Assembly (NCBI GenBank): GCA_021739645.1
Contig: JAIPBL010000069.1
Coordinates: forward strand, 1-34,797
Length of the DNA stretch: 34,797 nt
Source of the DNA: Saprospiraceae bacterium
GTDB taxonomy: Bacteria > Bacteroidota > Bacteroidia > Chitinophagales > Saprospiraceae
Reading direction: 5' to 3'
Below the pieces are notes generated by a model, which did not search any database, had not been told where the DNA came from, and was given only the letters and a program-made list of their open reading frames with translations. Below are positions 32,645 through 34,797 of the stretch, piece after piece (within the stretch, counting starts at the first letter, position 1; every line of letters starts with the position of its first letter). The translations under genes and the position numbers were made by a program.

Positions 32645-33979
32645 TTATGCAGGCGCCAATGCCTCGTCCGTAGGCCTGCCGTATTTGAAAAAATTGATCA
32701 CGAACATGACGATGCCAGTTGTGAAAAGCGTTGCCGCTGCGATGAGCACGAGGAAGTGCACCTCCATTGCCTGTTGGGTGTCAATAAAGTCTATACCCAC
32801 TTTCCGTTCGAGATAGACCTGTGTCACGCCCGCCGCCGCAAAGGCAGTGGTCATGCCGATCATGCCGATGTTGGAGAGCCAGAAGGCGTAGCTGGCACCT
32901 GGTGCGGTGTACAGTTTCCGACCCGTCATAAGCGGTGTGGCGTAAGTAATCATGCCCAGCACCAACATGCCATAAGCGCCCCAGAAGGCCAAGTGACCGT
33001 GCATGGCGGTGACGAAAGTCCCGTGCGTGTACATGTTGACGGCTGGCAAAGTGTGCGCTAACCCCAGCAATCCTGCGCCCACGAAGGACACTATGGCGGT
33101 GCCCAGCGTCCAGTTCAGTGCCATGATGTTGGGATGCCGCTTCTCGCCCTTACGGTACATAGCGACGGCAAAGAGTGCCATGCCGAGGAAGGCCAGAGGC
33201 TCCAATGCGGAAAAAATACCGCCGATGAGCAGCCAGTATTTCGGCGTACCGATATAATAATAGTGGTGGCCAGTGCCGAGTACGCCCGAAATAAAGGTCA
33301 GGCCCACGATGACGTACAGCCATTTTTCGATGACCTCCCGATCAACGCCGGTCAGTTTTATGAGCAAATAGGCTAGGATGCCGCCCATGATGAGTTCCCA
33401 GACGCCCTCCACCCAAAGGTGAACGACCCACCAGCGGAAGAACGAATCCGTTGTTTGGTTGTCGAACCAAACCATGCCCGGCAGGTAGAGCAGTGCCGCA
33501 AACAGCAGGCCCATCGTCAGCACGAGGGAAGTGGTGGTGCGCTTTTTACCCTTCCAAAGGGTCATGATGATGATGTAGAGAAAAAGTAGCACGTTGACCA
33601 CCACGAGGTAATCGAGCGGGCGGGGTATTTCGAGGAATTTGCGGCCTTCCCACCAGTTGAGGTGAAAGCCGATGACGGCTGTGACACCCACGATAGCGAG
33701 GCTCCAGAATTGCAGCTTCACCAACGGCACGGAAATCAGTTCGTGCTCCGCCTCGTCGGGGATGATGAAATAGGCAGCGCCCATGAAGCCGCTCAGAATC
33801 CAGACCACCAGCAGGTTTTTGTGGGTGGCGGTGGCGGCGTTGAACGGGATAATTTCGTGCAGCCCGTCGTAGCCCAGGTGGGCAAACGCCATGATGAAGC
33901 CGTAGGTGATTTGCAAAAGCAGCAGGATGCCGCTGAGCGCAAAAAACCACCAGGCAACTTGTTGTGATTTATATTTCAT
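32645..33979 (-). CDS. norB: Nitric oxide reductase subunit B (cNOR catalytic subunit)
   Basis: Twelve-helix haem-copper-family subunit that reduces 2 NO to N2O in the cytoplasmic membrane. His ligands are visible: THKNLLVVW near residue 53, VVHLWVEGVWE (FeB His and the FeB Glu), GTGHHYYYIG (the two FeB His) and AMHGHLAFWG (haem b and b3). The proton-path Glu in FSALEPLAFLG is present. At 444 residues it is a normal cNorB without the quinol-binding N-terminal extension, so it should pair with NorC. Start ATG 33979, 51 nt after norC. Confidence 0.97.
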   Translation of the reverse strand: MKYKSQQVAWWFFALSGILLLLQITYGFIMAFAHLGYDGLHEIIPFNAATATHKNLLVVWILSGFMGAAYFIIPDEAEHELISVPLVKLQFWSLAIVGVTAVIGFHLNWWEGRKFLEIPRPLDYLVVVNVLLFLYIIIMTLWKGKKRTTTSLVLTMGLLFAALLYLPGMVWFDNQTTDSFFRWWVVHLWVEGVWELIMGGILAYLLIKLTGVDREVIEKWLYVIVGLTFISGVLGTGHHYYYIGTPKYWLLIGGIFSALEPLAFLGMALFAVAMYRKGEKRHPNIMALNWTLGTAIVSFVGAGLLGLAHTLPAVNMYTHGTFVTAMHGHLAFWGAYGMLVLGMITYATPLMTGRKLYTAPGASYAFWLSNIGMIGMTTAFAAAGVTQVYLERKVGIDFIDTQQAMEVHFLVLIAAATLFTTGIVMFVINFFKYGRPTDEALAPA

Positions 33980-34029
33980 TTTGAATTGATTTTAGATTTG
34001 AAAAAGGAATCGAACGATGTCATGATGAT

Positions 34030-34476
34030 TTATTTGGCGGGGACAGGCACTTTGCTCTGCAAGTCCGGCTTGGGCGGAAAACCGTTCAGGTCTATTTCCC
34101 CTATCCATTTCAAAAAGGCGACGACATCGGAAGCATCCTCGTCGGACATTGCGTAGGCCACCATCTTCCTGCCCCGTGGCTGCCAGGGTTCTTTGACCGT
34201 GAGTACTGTTTTGATGTAAGCCTCACCCTTGCGCTCGTAAGCCTTGGTGAGTTCGGGGGCATAGTAGGCACCCTCGCCGAGGATGGTGTGGCAGCCCATG
34301 CAGTTGTTTTCGTCGAAGATTTTTTTGCCCCTCACCACTGCTTCGGTGAGGTTCTCCTCGTGGGTTTGTTTGGGTACTTCTCTGGCCAGGGTATGCCAGG
34401 ATAGCCCCAAAAAGATAAGGAAGAACACGACTGTCCCCCCTAAGAAAAAAGCCCTTGCCTGATTTTTCGATAGCAT
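34030..34476 (-). CDS. norC: Nitric oxide reductase subunit C (membrane-anchored cytochrome c)
   Basis: Feeds electrons to NorB from a periplasmic donor. ATG 34476 (MLSKNQARAFFLGG) is chosen over an upstream in-frame ATG at 34509, since the N-terminal helix (FFLGGTVVFFLIFLGLSW) should start soon after. Haem motif CMGCH in the DENNCMGCHTILGEGAYYAPEL block, with Met in KMVAYAMSDEDA as the likely second ligand. 148 residues, normal for NorC. First gene of norCBQDEF. Confidence 0.95.
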   Translation of the reverse strand: MLSKNQARAFFLGGTVVFFLIFLGLSWHTLAREVPKQTHEENLTEAVVRGKKIFDENNCMGCHTILGEGAYYAPELTKAYERKGEAYIKTVLTVKEPWQPRGRKMVAYAMSDEDASDVVAFLKWIGEIDLNGFPPKPDLQSKVPVPAK

Positions 34477-34513
34477 GACTTGTTGAGTTTGGTGAAAAAA
34501 TAAGTTCAAGAAA

Positions 34514-34533
34514 AAAAGATGTTTTTATCTTTT
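34514..34533 (-). other. Leader hairpin upstream of norC
   Basis: AAAAGAT-GTTTTT-ATCTTTT, 7-bp perfect arms, 38 nt before ATG 34476. AT-rich, so only weakly stable. Role unknown. Confidence 0.3.
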
Positions 34534-34551
34534 ATTCGCAAAAAAAGACAA

Positions 34552-34654
34552 CAGGATGGCCCTGTTTTATGACAATTGTCAATGTGCGGGGGTGATTTCT
34601 TTCATTGAATGCCCGGTCTTGATTGTTAACCATGCAGCGGCAATGGCCATCCTG
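34552..34654. repeat. 10-bp inverted repeat flanking the nor promoter region
   Basis: CAGGATGGCC at 34552-34561 and GGCCATCCTG at 34645-34654 are perfect reverse complements, 83 nt apart, enclosing the Crp/Fnr-like site. Confidence 0.4.
34569..34582 (-). promoter_or_regulatory. Crp/Fnr-type (NnrR/DNR-like) site upstream of norC
   Basis: On the minus strand TTGAC-AATT-GTCAT, with a perfect 12-bp palindrome TGACAATTGTCA (34570-34581), one mismatch from TTGACN4GTCAA. Crp/Fnr-family NO or oxygen regulators bind such boxes upstream of nor operons. The centre is about 100 bp upstream of the norC start codon. Confidence 0.6.
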
Positions 34655-34678
34655 CTTTCTTAGAGTATGTTTTGAAAT

Positions 34679-34797
34679 TTAATTCGAGATTCTTGCAAGA
34701 ATGATATCGATGAAGGTGATTTGGATAAAGGCAACCGAAGATTCTACTGTTTTCTCGTAGTCACGGCTCAATCTTCGGAAAAAGTTGAACCACGCAA
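34679..34797 (-). CDS. C-terminal end of an IS transposase (continues beyond the window)
   Basis: The minus strand is open from the window edge to TAA at 34679-34681 and ends AWFNFFRRLSRDYEKTVESS, then VAFIQITFIDIILARISN. The WFNFFRRLSRDYEKT block is typical of the end of IS5-family DDE transposases, whose last residues form a helix with (I/L)xLxRL. This differs from the IS at 18 kb. The IS end lies somewhere in 34655-34680 and was not resolved. Confidence 0.8.
   Translation of the reverse strand, partial: AWFNFFRRLSRDYEKTVESSVAFIQITFIDIILARISN

Noticed and set aside
1-34797. tRNA, rRNA or CRISPR loci
   Set aside because: No cloverleaf-like gene ending in a GTTCRANNC arm, no rRNA-like conserved blocks and no regularly spaced repeats longer than the GTAAA array were seen by eye.

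Overview
The window is from a Bacteroidota chromosome, most likely a Saprospiria-like (Lewinella or Haliscomenobacter type) environmental bacterium. The evidence is repeated TAnnTTTG-type -7 promoter boxes, weak Shine-Dalgarno signals, the C-terminal piece of a type IX secretion (T9SS) sorting domain, a DUF5777 protein, a GH95 glycosidase and an ECF sigma factor typical of the phylum. This assignment is inferred from gene content; no species could be named.

Layout. 1-5.4 kb: housekeeping and envelope genes (gltX, a NodB-type deacetylase, ExbD, an M29 aminopeptidase, and an unrecognised protein resembling a DEDD exonuclease fold without its catalytic residues). 5.4-8.2 kb: a metal-homeostasis block with a DtxR/MntR repressor and its probable operator, then a metal-binding lipocalin-unrelated solute-binding protein with a C-terminal membrane anchor and an ABC ATPase, but no permease. 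8.2-11.2 kb: a tiny membrane ORF, an ECF sigma factor and a large HAMP-PAS histidine kinase. 11.2-17.7 kb: a minus-strand run with an ApbE-type flavinyltransferase carrying an extra N-terminal domain, a Tat-exported Gfo/Idh/MocA oxidoreductase, an MltD-like lytic transglycosylase and gatA. 17.8-19.1 kb: a decayed IS5-family element sitting between the 3' ends of two unrelated truncated genes (an outer-membrane beta-barrel and a T9SS cargo protein), which suggests an IS-mediated rearrangement.

19.4-24.5 kb: a probable operon (small secreted protein, Asp-box beta-propeller lipoprotein, GH95 alpha-L-fucosidase-like enzyme) divergent from a membrane-anchored winged-helix regulator whose DNA-binding domain is at the C-terminus. 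The shared promoter region holds four GTAAA repeats at 11, 10 and 11 bp, a helically phased array that is a strong operator candidate. 24.9-26.8 kb: a DEAD-box RNA helicase with a possible leader of about 400 nt.

27.0-34.8 kb: respiration. A c-type-cytochrome-like lipoprotein with unusual CX5CH spacing, a DUF5777 protein and a YceI protein converge on a norCBQDEF operon for nitric oxide reduction: NorC and NorB are the enzyme, NorQ and NorD the assembly ATPase pair, and NorE and NorF the accessory membrane proteins. Upstream of norC lies a Crp/Fnr-type palindrome. A large hairpin followed by a T tract separates norB from norQ. norD has a frameshift in its VWA domain. The right edge is the 3' end of a second IS transposase, so the nor promoter lies next to an insertion element.
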